Source of the DNA: Kiloniella litopenaei
GTDB taxonomy: Bacteria; Pseudomonadota; Alphaproteobacteria; Kiloniellales; Kiloniellaceae
Length of the DNA stretch: 64,000 nucleotides
Assembly (NCBI RefSeq): GCF_000982415.1
Contig: NZ_LANI01000003.1
Location: forward strand, 248,001 to 312,000
Direction of reading: 5' to 3'
A program made the position numbers and the translations under genes. A model generated the notes under the pieces. It was not told the origin of the DNA and searched no databases. It was given only the letters and a program-made list of their open reading frames with translations. Below, in pieces: positions 26,767 through 36,472 of the stretch; the stretch's first letter is position 1, and every line of letters begins with the position of its first letter.

Positions 26767-27522
26767 TCAAGTCTGATTTTTCTTACCAAATTTTTTATAG
26801 AGGACAGGAATGAAGGACAGAAGTGCAAGACCCAGTATAGGTAGAAGTATCTCTGGCTTCAGAATAATACCCAAATCAGGTGTGCCACCACTTCGGAACA
26901 GGGCATCTAAACCATTCCCGACAGAAGCATAGACAAAAGTTCCGGGGATAATGCCAATAAATGTTGCAATGACATAGTTGCGAAGAGAAACACCCACAAA
27001 AGCAGGAACCAGATTAACCAACCAGAACGGGAACAAAGGAACCAAGCGGAGAATCAAAAGATAGCTCAGCTCGTTTTCATGAAAACCCTGTTCCATCTTT
27101 TTCAGATACCCTTGGGCCTTTTCCCGCAAGATATCCCGAAATGCTGTCTTCGCCGCCAAGAACACCACGGTCGAGCCAATGGTCGCGGCAACAACAGCAT
27201 AGATGCCGCCAAACCATGTTCCAAAAAGGAATCCGCCCGCAATAGTTAGAAACGAACCACCGGGAATCGAAAATGCAATCGCTATGGCATAGAGGGCAAC
27301 AAAGGAAATGATGGCAACAAAAGTACGCTCTTGAACGAATCCGTTTAGTGTCTCCCTGTTCTCTTTCAATGCATCAAAGCTGAGATAGTGGTGCCATCCC
27401 AATGCATAAACGGCAATTAATCCTGCAACCAATATAAGAAGTGGCAGCATCCGTTTGAGCAAAGGGGTGCGCTGTTTATTATCATCGTTTGTTTCGGTCA
27501 TGCTGGTATCAGTATCTATCAT
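26767..27522 (-). CDS. TVP38/TMEM64 (DedA-superfamily) membrane protein
   Basis: Protein of 251 residues with about six hydrophobic segments. The family core is clear: FSIPGGSFLTIAGGFLFG near residue 90, then LRLVPLFPFWLVNLVPAFVGV and IGIIPGTFVYASVGNGL. Members of this superfamily act in membrane lipid handling or metal and selenite uptake. The role here is not defined. It probably forms a transcription unit with the disulfide reductase gene downstream (gap 114 bases). The start may be the ATG at 27522 or 27501. Confidence 0.88.
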   Translation of the reverse strand: MIDTDTSMTETNDDNKQRTPLLKRMLPLLILVAGLIAVYALGWHHYLSFDALKENRETLNGFVQERTFVAIISFVALYAIAIAFSIPGGSFLTIAGGFLFGTWFGGIYAVVAATIGSTVVFLAAKTAFRDILREKAQGYLKKMEQGFHENELSYLLILRLVPLFPFWLVNLVPAFVGVSLRNYVIATFIGIIPGTFVYASVGNGLDALFRSGGTPDLGIILKPEILLPILGLALLSFIPVLYKKFGKKNQT

Positions 27523-27799
27523 AGGAATACATCTTTGACGTAATAGCTAAAAATACAAGCCTATCAAGCCATTCACACAGGGATGTGATCAAACGAGAGG
27601 GGCTAAGTGCTCAGTTTATAACGAAACTCCCTACTTTTATCTTTATGGAGGCAAAAAAGTGCTGTGAATTACGTTAAAACCTTGATAGAACCTGCCCAAC
27701 GGTGGTTTGGAATCAGCTTTTTTCATAGTGATCCCCCAGCATAATTCAGGAAAATATTTCTGTTTTTACAGGGAATCCATTGAATCTGGCTGACAGGCG

Positions 27800-27827
27800 T
27801 TGACAGATGCTCAGTGCCCGCTTATAC
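27800..27827 (+). promoter_or_regulatory. Sigma-70-type promoter of rpmH-rnpA
   Basis: TTGACA at 27800-27805, a 16-base spacer and TTATAC at 27822-27827 lie 45 bases before the rpmH start codon. The match to the housekeeping consensus is near perfect, fitting a highly expressed ribosomal protein gene. The remaining roughly 270 bases up to the TVP38 gene show no other gene. Confidence 0.75.
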
Positions 27828-27872
27828 ACCGACCACTATTTTCGATAACCTTCCGGATAACGGAGAATTAAA

Positions 27873-28007
27873 GTGAAGCGCACTTTTCAGCCGAGCGTAT
27901 TGGTTCGTAAACGCCGCCATGGCTTTCGCGCCCGTAAAGCTACCGTCGGCGGTCGCCGCGTCCTAGCTAACCGTCGCTCAAGAGGTCGTAAGCGTCTATC
28001 CGCTTAA
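27873..28007 (+). CDS. rpmH: 50S ribosomal protein L34
   Basis: Protein of 44 residues, starting with [23 protein letters not shown], continuing with conserved basic sequence and ending RGRKRLSA. It is the whole, standard-length L34. CGGAGAA lies about nine bases before the start codon. It opens the conserved rpmH-rnpA-yidD-yidC order. Confidence 0.98.
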   Translation: MKRTFQPSVLVRKRRHGFRARKATVGGRRVLANRRSRGRKRLSA

Positions 28008-28014
28008 GACTACG

Positions 28015-28422
28015 ATGCTCGAAGTCGGAAAGCTCAAAAGGCGATCCGAATTTCTTCGGGTGGCAGCGACGCATAATAAATGGGTCACACCCGGCTTGAT
28101 TCTTCAAGCCATGCGGCGTCAACCTGAAAGCTCTTCTAACTCAGAAGAGCTTTGTAGGTCTGGCGCTATTCGCATTGGTTTCACCGTTACTAAAAAAGTT
28201 GGTAACGCTGTGATCAGAAATAGGGTGAAACGCCGTTTACGTGCCGCTGCAACAGAAATACTTTCCGAATATGGGAAAGCTGAACACGATTATGTTCTGA
28301 TCGGGCGGAAAACAACATTATTTCGTCCATATGATGATCTTAAAAACGATCTAAAGATAGCCTTACAAAGGGTCAAAACAGATCGGAAGAAAGCATCAGG
28401 TCCTAAAAGGCCACAGAGCTGA
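28015..28422 (+). CDS. rnpA: Ribonuclease P protein component
   Basis: Protein subunit of RNase P, which matures tRNA 5' ends. It has 135 residues, opening LKRRSEFLRVAA and carrying the RNA-binding signature VGNAVIRNRVKRRLRAA with IRIGFTVTKK before it. It starts 7 bases after rpmH. There is an insertion of about 15 polar residues near residue 45 (QPESSSNSEEL), as in many alphaproteobacterial RnpA proteins. Confidence 0.96.
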   Translation: MLEVGKLKRRSEFLRVAATHNKWVTPGLILQAMRRQPESSSNSEELCRSGAIRIGFTVTKKVGNAVIRNRVKRRLRAAATEILSEYGKAEHDYVLIGRKTTLFRPYDDLKNDLKIALQRVKTDRKKASGPKRPQS

Positions 28423-28448
28423 TACCCGATTAACGAGAGGACACAGTA

Positions 28449-28718
28449 TTGAAAATATTACGTGCACTCCTTTTAGGGTTCGTAAAGCTGTACCAATACG
28501 GAATCTCTCCCTATACTCCCGCAAGCTGCCGTTACCATCCCACATGCTCTGAATATGCAAGCGAGGCAATTGTCACGCACGGCGCATTACGGGGTGGTTG
28601 GTTAGCCCTGAAACGTCTTTCTCGATGCCACCCCTGGGGTGGTTACGGATACGACCCTGTACCAGAACCATCTGACGGCAATCATTGCTCTGATTGTCAT
28701 GTCACGAACAACCGTTGA
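28449..28718 (+). CDS. yidD: Membrane protein insertion efficiency factor YidD
   Basis: Small amphipathic protein of 89 residues that helps YidC insert membrane proteins. The family core is unmistakable: [28 protein letters not shown] and [14 protein letters not shown]. The start is TTG at 28449 with GAGAGGA upstream. The gene overlaps no other but ends 11 bases before the yidC start. Confidence 0.95.
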   Translation: MKILRALLLGFVKLYQYGISPYTPASCRYHPTCSEYASEAIVTHGALRGGWLALKRLSRCHPWGGYGYDPVPEPSDGNHCSDCHVTNNR

Positions 28719-28729
28719 GCCGATCACTG

Positions 28730-30517
28730 ATGCAAAACGAAGATCAACGTAATATTCTTCTTGCTGTCGTCTTGTCCGCTGTCATTCTTTTTGGCTGGAC
28801 CTTTGCGCAAGAATACTTCTTTCCACCAAGCCCGGAACAGATCGCAGCCAGACAAGCTGCGCAACAGCAGCAACAATCACAAGCAAACCTTGCTTCTGAT
28901 AGTTCTATTCCAGAAGTACCCGGCGGGACAGATAACCTTCTGAAACTCATCGAAGGTCGCCCCAGAGAAGAAGCTCTGGCCGATGCAAAACGGATAACAA
29001 TCGACACCCCAACTGTTGAAGGTAGTATTTCCCTGACAGGTGGCAGAATTGATGATCTGGTTCTTAAAAACTACCAAACAAGTATTGAAGAAGGCAGCCC
29101 GAATGTCATTCTTCTCTCGCCTGCCCAGACAAAGAATCCTTATTATGCGGATTTTGGATGGATCTCTTCGGACAGAAAGCTTGCTGTTCCAGACAATAAA
29201 ACGATCTGGAGTACAACAGACACCAACCTGACACCGGAAAATCCAGTCACACTGACATGGAACAATGGGTCTGGCCTGACATTCGAACGCGAATTATCCA
29301 TTGATGATGGCTATATGATCAGCATCAAACAGCGCGTCGTAAATACATCGAACGACCGTGTTGATCTTGCCCCCTATAGTCTTGTTTCTCGGACCAACAC
29401 ACCAGAAACTCTTGGCTACTATATCCTTCACGAAGGTCCAATCGGTGTGCTGGGTGGCAGCCTTACCGAAGTTGACTATTCTGATCTGAAAGAAGACGGT
29501 AACGTTGCCCTTCCAAGCACTGGTGGATGGCTCGGCATTACCGACAAGTATTGGTTAACAGCCCTGATCCCGGATCAGAGCAAAGAAGTCAGCACACGTT
29601 TTATCTATAGCGGTAAAAACGGCCCCGATCGTTATCAGACTGATTATTTCTATAACGTGGAATCAGTTCCTGCGGGTGGGACGCTTGAATTCAGCAGTAA
29701 TATGTTTGCTGGTGCGAAGGAAGTTCCTTTAATTGACCAATACACTGATAGCCTCGGCATTCAGGATCTTGATCTTGCGGTAGATTTTGGCTGGTTCTAC
29801 TACATTACCAAGCCTTTCTTCTATGCCCTACACTGGATGACAGGCATTGTTGGTAACGTTGGTCTTTCCATCATGGCTGTGACCGTAATCATAAAACTTT
29901 TTCTCTTCCCATTGGCAAACAAGTCTTATGTTTCCATGGCCAAGATGCGTAAACTTCAGCCCAAGCTGGTAACGCTGCGCGAAAAGTTCGGCGATGATCG
30001 TCAGAAGCTCAATCAGGAAATGATGACCCTCTACAAGCAAGAGAAGGTCAACCCGATGGCCGGCTGTCTGCCGATCCTGATCCAGATTCCGATCTTCTTC
30101 TCGCTCTACAAAGTTCTCTTTGTGACTTTGGAAATGCGTCAGGCTCCATTCTATGGCTGGATTCACGATCTGTCTGTTCCAGATCCAACCTCCCTAATCA
30201 ATGGATTTGGCCTGTTCCCATGGGGTATTCCCGAAGCAGACACACTGATCGCCTTCTTGAATATTGGTATCTGGCCTGTTCTGATGGGTATTTCCATGTT
30301 CTTGCAACAACAGCTGAACCCACAGCCAACAGATCCTGTACAGGCGAAGGTATTCCTGTTCATGCCATTGTTCTTTACTTTCCTTCTTGGGACTTTCCCG
30401 GCTGGGCTGGTGATTTACTGGACATGGAACAACCTGCTTTCCATTATACAACAGGCTGTAATCATGAAAAAAGCTGGTGTTCCTCTGGGGCGTACCCCTG
30501 CAGAAACCAAAAGTTAA
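28730..30517 (+). CDS. yidC: Membrane protein insertase YidC
   Basis: Inserts proteins into the inner membrane, alone or with Sec. The protein has 595 residues from the ATG at 28730 (MQNEDQRNILLAVVLSAVIL). It has an N-terminal membrane segment, a Gln-rich linker, a large periplasmic beta domain to about residue 350, and the conserved five-helix core (KPFFYALHWMTGIVGNVGLS, then KLQPKL to PMAGCLPILIQIPIFFSLYK). The core arginine in MAKMRKLQ and the length fit Gram-negative YidC. An in-frame start at 28694 would overlap yidD and is unlikely. Confidence 0.97.
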   Translation: MQNEDQRNILLAVVLSAVILFGWTFAQEYFFPPSPEQIAARQAAQQQQQSQANLASDSSIPEVPGGTDNLLKLIEGRPREEALADAKRITIDTPTVEGSISLTGGRIDDLVLKNYQTSIEEGSPNVILLSPAQTKNPYYADFGWISSDRKLAVPDNKTIWSTTDTNLTPENPVTLTWNNGSGLTFERELSIDDGYMISIKQRVVNTSNDRVDLAPYSLVSRTNTPETLGYYILHEGPIGVLGGSLTEVDYSDLKEDGNVALPSTGGWLGITDKYWLTALIPDQSKEVSTRFIYSGKNGPDRYQTDYFYNVESVPAGGTLEFSSNMFAGAKEVPLIDQYTDSLGIQDLDLAVDFGWFYYITKPFFYALHWMTGIVGNVGLSIMAVTVIIKLFLFPLANKSYVSMAKMRKLQPKLVTLREKFGDDRQKLNQEMMTLYKQEKVNPMAGCLPILIQIPIFFSLYKVLFVTLEMRQAPFYGWIHDLSVPDPTSLINGFGLFPWGIPEADTLIAFLNIGIWPVLMGISMFLQQQLNPQPTDPVQAKVFLFMPLFFTFLLGTFPAGLVIYWTWNNLLSIIQQAVIMKKAGVPLGRTPAETKS

Positions 30518-30542
30518 TTCTCGTTTTTACGAGACTAAAATT

Positions 30543-30573
30543 AAAAGGCCCTGACTTCGCATCAGGGCCTTTT
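30543..30573 (+). terminator. Intrinsic terminator after yidC
   Basis: AAAAGGCCCTGA and TCAGGGCCTTTT form a perfect 12-bp stem around a 7-base loop, 25 bases after the yidC stop. It ends the rpmH-yidC unit, although engB continues on the same strand from its own region. Confidence 0.85.
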
Positions 30574-30677
30574 GCGTTATTCCTTGCCGAAAACCGGAAC
30601 AAAGACTATTCATCACCTCGCTCTCAAATATAATAAGGCGGTCCCGGATTAAAACCTGGGGGTCAGAGGAGAAGAAA

Positions 30678-31358
30678 ATGACAGATGACATTCAAGATTC
30701 CAGTAAACGATTTGATCGTCCCGAAGACGATCCCTCTATGCTGGAAGCAGGTCGATTGCTTTTCACCAAACCCTGTGACTTTATTCTCGGCGCGACCAAA
30801 GACGAGCACATTGGCAGCTATGGCCTGCCAGAAATCGCCTTTGCTGGCCGCTCCAATGTCGGCAAATCAAGCCTGGTAAACGCACTGACCGGGCGCAAAA
30901 CACTGGCTAGGACCTCGAACACACCCGGCCGAACCCGTCAATTGAACTTCTTTGATCTCGGTCAAAAGCTGATGCTGGTTGATTTACCGGGATACGGTTA
31001 TGCACAAGCATCAAAATCGGATATCGCCTATTGGACAAACCTGACACGCAACTATCTGCGCGGGCGTGCAGAGTTGAAACGCATTTTGCTTTTGATTGAT
31101 TCGCGCCACGGCGCAAAAGACAGTGACCGTCAGATTATGGACGAGCTGGACACCTGTGCCGTTTCCTATCAGGTCGTTATGACCAAAACCGATAAAATCA
31201 AACCTACTCCGCTTGCAGAGGTTGAAAAGAAGCTCGCCGCTGAATTGGCAAAACGCCCTGCGGCGCACCCACAGATTATGAAAACATCATCGGCAAAATC
31301 ACTGGGTATATCAGAATTAAGAGCAAGCATTGCTGCCTTAACAGAACAAAGCGGATAA
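30678..31358 (+). CDS. engB: Ribosome biogenesis GTP-binding protein EngB (YsxC/YihA)
   Basis: Essential GTPase in late large-subunit assembly. In the 226-residue protein, G1 is GRSNVGKSSLVNAL, G2 TSNTPGRTRQLNFF, G3 DLPGYGYA and G4 TKTDK. The N-terminal extension of about 40 residues is normal for Alphaproteobacteria. AGGAG lies just before the ATG. The yidC-engB-argB order is conserved in the class. Confidence 0.96.
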   Translation: MTDDIQDSSKRFDRPEDDPSMLEAGRLLFTKPCDFILGATKDEHIGSYGLPEIAFAGRSNVGKSSLVNALTGRKTLARTSNTPGRTRQLNFFDLGQKLMLVDLPGYGYAQASKSDIAYWTNLTRNYLRGRAELKRILLLIDSRHGAKDSDRQIMDELDTCAVSYQVVMTKTDKIKPTPLAEVEKKLAAELAKRPAAHPQIMKTSSAKSLGISELRASIAALTEQSG

Positions 31359-31473
31359 AGGTGTATGTTTTCACTGGTGAAATATTTCGCTATAAGCAGT
31401 TAGCACAATACCAATTACCCCTGACCAGTACCTTATTCCATAAAACAACCTAACGAATTTAAAGGTCGCCAAG

Positions 31474-32382
31474 ATGACAAGCAAACATGCCAAGGACCCC
31501 AGAAAGTGGCTGAGAACAGCCCAAACAATTTCAGAGGCCTTGCCATTTATGCGACGCTATTCCGGTAAGAAAGTGGTCATCAAATATGGTGGGCACGCGA
31601 TGGGGGATGCAGACCTCGCAGACAAATTTGCTCACGACATTGTTCTGTTAAAGCAAGTGGGTATAAGCCCCATTGTGGTCCATGGTGGTGGCCCACAAAT
31701 AGGCGAAATGCTCAAAAGGCTTGCAGTAAACAGTGAATTTGTCGACGGCTTGCGGGTAACAGATGCAGAAACCGTCGAAATTGTTGAAATGGTTCTATCT
31801 GGAAAAATCAACAAAAGCATAACTGCGGCGATAAATAAAGCCGGCGGAACTGCAGTTGGGGTTTCTGGCAAAGATGGTAGCCTTATCAAAGCCAGAAAAT
31901 TGCAACGTACAGTAAAAGATCAGGATTCAAATATTGAAAAGGTTCTTGATCTCGGGTTTGTTGGTGAACCCGATGAAATCAATCCTGACTTCCTTCTTGA
32001 ACTGGACCGGTCTGGTATGATTCCAGTAATCGCCCCTATCGGGTATGGACCAGATGGTGAAACCTATAACATCAACGCCGATACAGCAGCTGGTGCCATT
32101 GCCGCAGCAGTGGGTGCATCCCGCCTGTTACTAATGACCGATGTTGCTGGTGTTTTAGACAAGCAAGGAACACTTATTTCAGAGCTCACAATGGCTAAGG
32201 CTGAAGAGCTAACCCAGGATGGAACTATCAGTGGCGGGATGATTCCAAAACTTGAGACCTGTCTAGAGAGTGTTCGCGGTGGTGTTGACGCCGCTGTTAT
32301 ACTGGACGGACGCGTTGCGCATTCCATGCTTCTCGAAATTTTTACAGATTGTGGAATCGGGACCATGATCAAAAAAGCTTAG
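31474..32382 (+). CDS. argB: Acetylglutamate kinase
   Basis: Phosphorylates N-acetylglutamate, the second step of arginine synthesis. The 302-residue amino acid kinase fold has [23 protein letters not shown], the signature [17 protein letters not shown] and [10 protein letters not shown]. The arginine-sensitive forms have an N-terminal helix, and the first 25 residues here ([16 protein letters not shown]) match it, so feedback inhibition by arginine is expected. Confidence 0.96.
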   Translation: MTSKHAKDPRKWLRTAQTISEALPFMRRYSGKKVVIKYGGHAMGDADLADKFAHDIVLLKQVGISPIVVHGGGPQIGEMLKRLAVNSEFVDGLRVTDAETVEIVEMVLSGKINKSITAAINKAGGTAVGVSGKDGSLIKARKLQRTVKDQDSNIEKVLDLGFVGEPDEINPDFLLELDRSGMIPVIAPIGYGPDGETYNINADTAAGAIAAAVGASRLLLMTDVAGVLDKQGTLISELTMAKAEELTQDGTISGGMIPKLETCLESVRGGVDAAVILDGRVAHSMLLEIFTDCGIGTMIKKA

Positions 32383-32450
32383 GAATTAACAAGCCTTATA
32401 ATCATGATCAATCGTAGCATTTTCCGGGGATAAAACGCGTTTCTGGCAAA

Positions 32451-33731
32451 TTATTCTGAATCATCGATGTAAAGAGTAACTTGCCAGTCCAGCTCTTTAT
32501 CAGAGATCGGTGCATCCCCGTTTTCATCAGCTTTAATCGATTGTTGTGGTGGAATACCCGCCAAACGCAACTGGACTATGTTGGCAAGCTCCATAGAAAA
32601 ACCCGCTTTCCAAACCAGGGCAACCACTGTTTTTGCAGCCCTCGATAAAATCATCCTGCGTGCGACCAGGGGTGGAAGCTCTGCGACCTTGGCAAGCGCA
32701 TGGATCGCAAATTCACGGTCCCCGCAATGTAACCGCGTGGTTATAAGGTCTTCGGTTAATTTACCTGATTTGTATAGCTTTTCGACTTCTGTTTCTATCG
32801 CCTTTACATCTTCAGAGGCAATATCCTCTTGAAGAACGTTATTTACCTCCATTCGCTTTCGGACTTCCAGACCGATGGCCGTAGAAACCTCTGGGTCCAT
32901 GTCAGGTCTATCCAACAGATTTTCCAACAGGGTTTCAGCGACAAAACCAGCCAAACGCTTTAAAGAAAGCGGTGATAGTTTAGGCCGCTTAACAAGAGGT
33001 TCGTGCCAAGCCTGAACACTCGGCGCTTGTTCAACCAGCTGATCCAAAGTTTCTTCACGAATTTGCGCTGACTGATTATCAAGCATCGCGGCAATCGCAT
33101 CGTGATCGTTGGTTTCAACGATAGCATCTGTAATTTTTTCGCCAAGATTGGAACGCCGCGAGATCGCTTTTAAACGTGAACCTCTTACCCCATCCCAAAT
33201 TATTTTCAACAAGTCTTCGTCAGTTAGGATCGGGGACGATTGAAGGACCGGGGACGCCACGCTTTCCACCTCGTCAGAGGCAAGCCTGCGAACAATAGAA
33301 ACAGGAATCGTATCCAGTTCTTTAACCGAATCAGCAATAATTTCCCTAATTTTATCTTGCTGGTCTTCGATTAAGATTTCGAGTGTTTTGATAACAAAAT
33401 CATACGCTTTTCGTTGTGTTTTATGATCCAGTTCCGGCGCCAATTTGCCAATTTTTTCGGCCAATTCCATGCGCACTTGGCTATCGTTATCTTTAGCCAG
33501 TAGCAGGTCAGCCTGTTTTGGTGTCAAATCATTAGAAGCAATTGCCTGACGGACGCTAGCATCATCATCATCTGCCAAATAATAGAGAATTTCTGGCTGA
33601 ATATCCTTACGATTGGCCAACGATAGCCTGACTTGGCTATCTTTACTTTCAGCCATCCCTTTTGCGTCTTCATATGCCAACGCTGTTTGCATTCTTTTAC
33701 CACCCTTTAATGAATCAGCCGACTTACCCAT
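32451..33731 (-). CDS. DUF2336 domain-containing protein
   Basis: Protein of 426 residues from the ATG at 33731. Almost entirely helical, with HEAT-like repeats: units such as DSQVRLSLANRKDIQPEILYYLADDDDASVRQ recur about every 36 residues. The C-terminal region (LAKVAELPPLVARRMI, AKTVVALVWKAGFSM) is the DUF2336 signature found mainly in Alphaproteobacteria. The function is unknown. Its start overlaps the stop of the diguanylate cyclase gene (TGATG), so the two proteins are made together. It may be a partner or scaffold for c-di-GMP signalling. Confidence 0.85.
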   Translation of the reverse strand: MGKSADSLKGGKRMQTALAYEDAKGMAESKDSQVRLSLANRKDIQPEILYYLADDDDASVRQAIASNDLTPKQADLLLAKDNDSQVRMELAEKIGKLAPELDHKTQRKAYDFVIKTLEILIEDQQDKIREIIADSVKELDTIPVSIVRRLASDEVESVASPVLQSSPILTDEDLLKIIWDGVRGSRLKAISRRSNLGEKITDAIVETNDHDAIAAMLDNQSAQIREETLDQLVEQAPSVQAWHEPLVKRPKLSPLSLKRLAGFVAETLLENLLDRPDMDPEVSTAIGLEVRKRMEVNNVLQEDIASEDVKAIETEVEKLYKSGKLTEDLITTRLHCGDREFAIHALAKVAELPPLVARRMILSRAAKTVVALVWKAGFSMELANIVQLRLAGIPPQQSIKADENGDAPISDKELDWQVTLYIDDSE

Positions 33732-35431
33732 CAATCAACCTCATCATTTTTTTCTTTCACAACATAAACACCATTTTTACCAGACCTTTTAACCCGATAC
33801 ATGGCTTCGTCCGCATGTTCCAACAAATCAGACAGATTTGTACTTTTCTGTGCGGAGAAAAGATACCCCCCAATTGAAGCACTCAAAGACCATTTTGGAT
33901 CATCTTTTCTGGAAAAAGCAGGAATAAGAGCATCCAGAAGATCTTGTGCTTTACCTTGCGCTTCTCCTTCGGGAACCACCGGTAGAAACAATACGAACTC
34001 ATCCCCGCCCAAACGGGAAATCCAATCATTTCGCCTTGTTTTGCTTTTCAAGATTTCCGCAAAGTCCTTAAGAACCTTATCTCCCTCTTGATGCCCATAA
34101 GCATCGTTTACATACTTGAAATTATCCAGATCTAGGTAGAGCAATAAATGTGTTCTTTCGTCCCCCAGATTATCTTCGATAAAACCATCTAACAGATGTT
34201 CAAAATGCCGCCTGTTCAAAAGCCCTGTTAAGGGATCCGTACTGGACAAGGCTTGAAGCTCTTTGTGGTGACCATATTGTTGCAGTGATATGCCGATTTG
34301 AACCTGTATCCGCTCAAGAAGTTCACCTTCACCACGCGACCAAGAGACACGTTCTCCCTTTCGCCAAAGACAAATAGATCCATTTACCTGACCACGGAAT
34401 TTTGCACTAACAGCAACAAGAACACCATCAGAACTGGTCTCTTGATAAACGGTTTCGCCCATTTCCATTGCTGCCTGTACCCGTGCAATTGCGTCCAGCT
34501 GAAGGGCTTCACCTTCTTCTGCAACAGCTTGCCAGACATCCCCGTTAAAATGGCTAATCATCACGGCATCGACTGGCAATGCCGGTATCAAACAAGATGC
34601 GACCGAGCCCAGCATTCGCATTGGAACCATTTCACTGCGGGCGATTTCCAGAATTCTATTATAGACGCGTTCACGATGAATCTCATTGGCACGCAGCAAT
34701 TCATCATGACGTAATTTTGTAATGTCCCGGCAAAATCCCCGGTTGCCATGCCAAATTCTGCGATCTCCCCAAAGAGGCATTGATGTCACCAGCAAGCAAC
34801 GTTCATCTCCAAAACTATCTTTCACCCAGATCTCTTCTTCTTCACAGGGAACTTTTGATGAAAAGGGATTCGTGACAATAGATGATGGATCAGCAAACAG
34901 ACTTAGCGCATCTGAACCGGATAACTCCGCTGCGGAAAACCCCACACCACCTTCGGGGGTTATGAAACTGATTTTTCCCTCCTTGTCAGTTTCCCACGCG
35001 AAATCGCAGGCTGCTTCGAGAAGATCACGATACCGCTGTCTGGATTCAATTAATGCAGCGCGTAAATTACGTTCCAGTGTGATATTACGGCCAAGTAAAA
35101 GGGCTGATGCACCATCAGACCAAGGCAACAAGGCAAGGTCAAAAGCACCAAGAACTCGACTGTCCTCATCTTTACCTTCACGAACAAGCAAGGGGTTTAC
35201 CTGAGCCGCTCGCCCGCTCAACGCAGATTGCAGTGCGTCCCTATATTCTTCGGATCCGCCACGTTTGATAAAGGTACATAGCAGATCAGCCTGTTCATTT
35301 GCTCTGGAAACATTACCGTTTCTTTCAACAAAAAGAACTGCCCCTGGAAAGTCTGAAAAGGGACCGCCAGGAATACTAACATCCCACAGTTCCTCATCTG
35401 TTTTATTCGGCAAATCAACACTCTTGTTCAT
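33731..35431 (-). CDS. PAS-GAF diguanylate cyclase
   Basis: Protein of 566 residues from the ATG at 35431, which has AGGAAA upstream. In-frame starts further out, to 35488, lack one. A PAS-like fold occupies roughly 30-140, a second PAS with PAC follows (SRQRYRDLLEAACDFAWETD, near 155), then a GAF-type domain at about 255-385. The C-terminal GGDEF domain has an intact RLGGDEFVLF. It should make c-di-GMP in the cytosol under ligand control. An inhibitory RxxD site is not obvious. It is coupled to the DUF2336 gene. Confidence 0.9.
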   Translation of the reverse strand: MNKSVDLPNKTDEELWDVSIPGGPFSDFPGAVLFVERNGNVSRANEQADLLCTFIKRGGSEEYRDALQSALSGRAAQVNPLLVREGKDEDSRVLGAFDLALLPWSDGASALLLGRNITLERNLRAALIESRQRYRDLLEAACDFAWETDKEGKISFITPEGGVGFSAAELSGSDALSLFADPSSIVTNPFSSKVPCEEEEIWVKDSFGDERCLLVTSMPLWGDRRIWHGNRGFCRDITKLRHDELLRANEIHRERVYNRILEIARSEMVPMRMLGSVASCLIPALPVDAVMISHFNGDVWQAVAEEGEALQLDAIARVQAAMEMGETVYQETSSDGVLVAVSAKFRGQVNGSICLWRKGERVSWSRGEGELLERIQVQIGISLQQYGHHKELQALSSTDPLTGLLNRRHFEHLLDGFIEDNLGDERTHLLLYLDLDNFKYVNDAYGHQEGDKVLKDFAEILKSKTRRNDWISRLGGDEFVLFLPVVPEGEAQGKAQDLLDALIPAFSRKDDPKWSLSASIGGYLFSAQKSTNLSDLLEHADEAMYRVKRSGKNGVYVVKEKNDEVD

Positions 35432-35636
35432 GTTTATCTTTCCTGGTGGGACCATGTTTGGCCCCTCACAGATATTATTCTTGCCCAAGTCTAAATCACC
35501 ACAGTTAACACCAACTTAAACTTGTTATTTTGAATATTTAAATATCAAGAAAACGATTCTTGCTTGGCTAATCATAAAAATCTGACTAGGCATTCTTTTG
35601 GTAATGATGAAAGTGCAATGATCGGAAGGTATAGAA

Positions 35637-36308
35637 ATGGCAAGCTTGGATGATAGAAATGTCTGGTTATTTGACCTGGACAATACCCTATACCCTGCCT
35701 CGTCAAATCTGTTTGGACAGATTGAACAGCGTATGGGCAGTTTCATTCAAGAGTTTCTTGATCTGGACCCAGTAGAAGCAAAAAAAGTACAAAAAGATTA
35801 CTTCCACCGATACGGTACAACCTTGAAAGGCCTAATGGTCAATCATAATCTGGCACCGGATCGTTACCTGAATTACGTACATGATATTGATTTCAGTGTG
35901 ATCACCCCGAACGAGTCCCTGAATAAGGCACTAACCAATTTACCGGGGCGAAAGCTTATCTTTACGAATGCATCGAATATCCATGCATCAAACGTAATGG
36001 ATCAACTAGGGGTTGGTCATCATTTCGAGGAAATTTACGACATAGCAGACGCAGATTACATCCCAAAACCGGCACAATTCCCCTATGACGATATCATCAA
36101 GAAGCACGACATAGATCCGAGACGAGCTGTCTTTTTTGAAGATTCCGCCAAAAACCTGAAGCCTGCAGCTGAAATGGGTATGACAACCGTCTGGATTAAA
36201 ACAGATACAGATTGGGCATCCGTCGGGGCAACCGACGATAAGGGAAAGATTGCCGATTTTATTCACCACCACACCGACGATCTCGTCAGTTGGTTGAATA
36301 ATTTATAA
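35637..36308 (+). CDS. Pyrimidine 5'-nucleotidase-type HAD phosphatase
   Basis: Protein of 223 residues with HAD motif I WLFDLDNTLYPAS, motif II FTNAS, the motif III lysine in YIPKPAQFPYDDI and motif IV FFEDSAKNLKPA. The DLDNTLYP form and the helical cap match the family that includes yeast Sdt1 and alphaproteobacterial pyrimidine 5'-nucleotidases. The exact substrate is inference. It is upstream of dapD on the same strand but 160 bases away, as in several relatives. Confidence 0.88.
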   Translation: MASLDDRNVWLFDLDNTLYPASSNLFGQIEQRMGSFIQEFLDLDPVEAKKVQKDYFHRYGTTLKGLMVNHNLAPDRYLNYVHDIDFSVITPNESLNKALTNLPGRKLIFTNASNIHASNVMDQLGVGHHFEEIYDIADADYIPKPAQFPYDDIIKKHDIDPRRAVFFEDSAKNLKPAAEMGMTTVWIKTDTDWASVGATDDKGKIADFIHHHTDDLVSWLNNL

Positions 36309-36472
36309 GATTAGCATCATTCTTGGGTATAGTCCCCCTTCAAAGAGCGGAATCGTATAACATCGGCCTTAACGCCTGTAAGCGTTTGACAAGGGAATGA
36401 CCTCTGCCGCATTGTCCCCACCAAAGCCGTGAGGGCTCAATCCGATAATAGTCGATGATGGGATAGATCAAT

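Noticed and set aside
27822-27830. DnaA-box-like TTATACACC before rpmH as a sign of an origin
   Set aside because: A single imperfect copy that overlaps a good -10 element, with no cluster of boxes, no dnaA and no AT-rich unwinding element.
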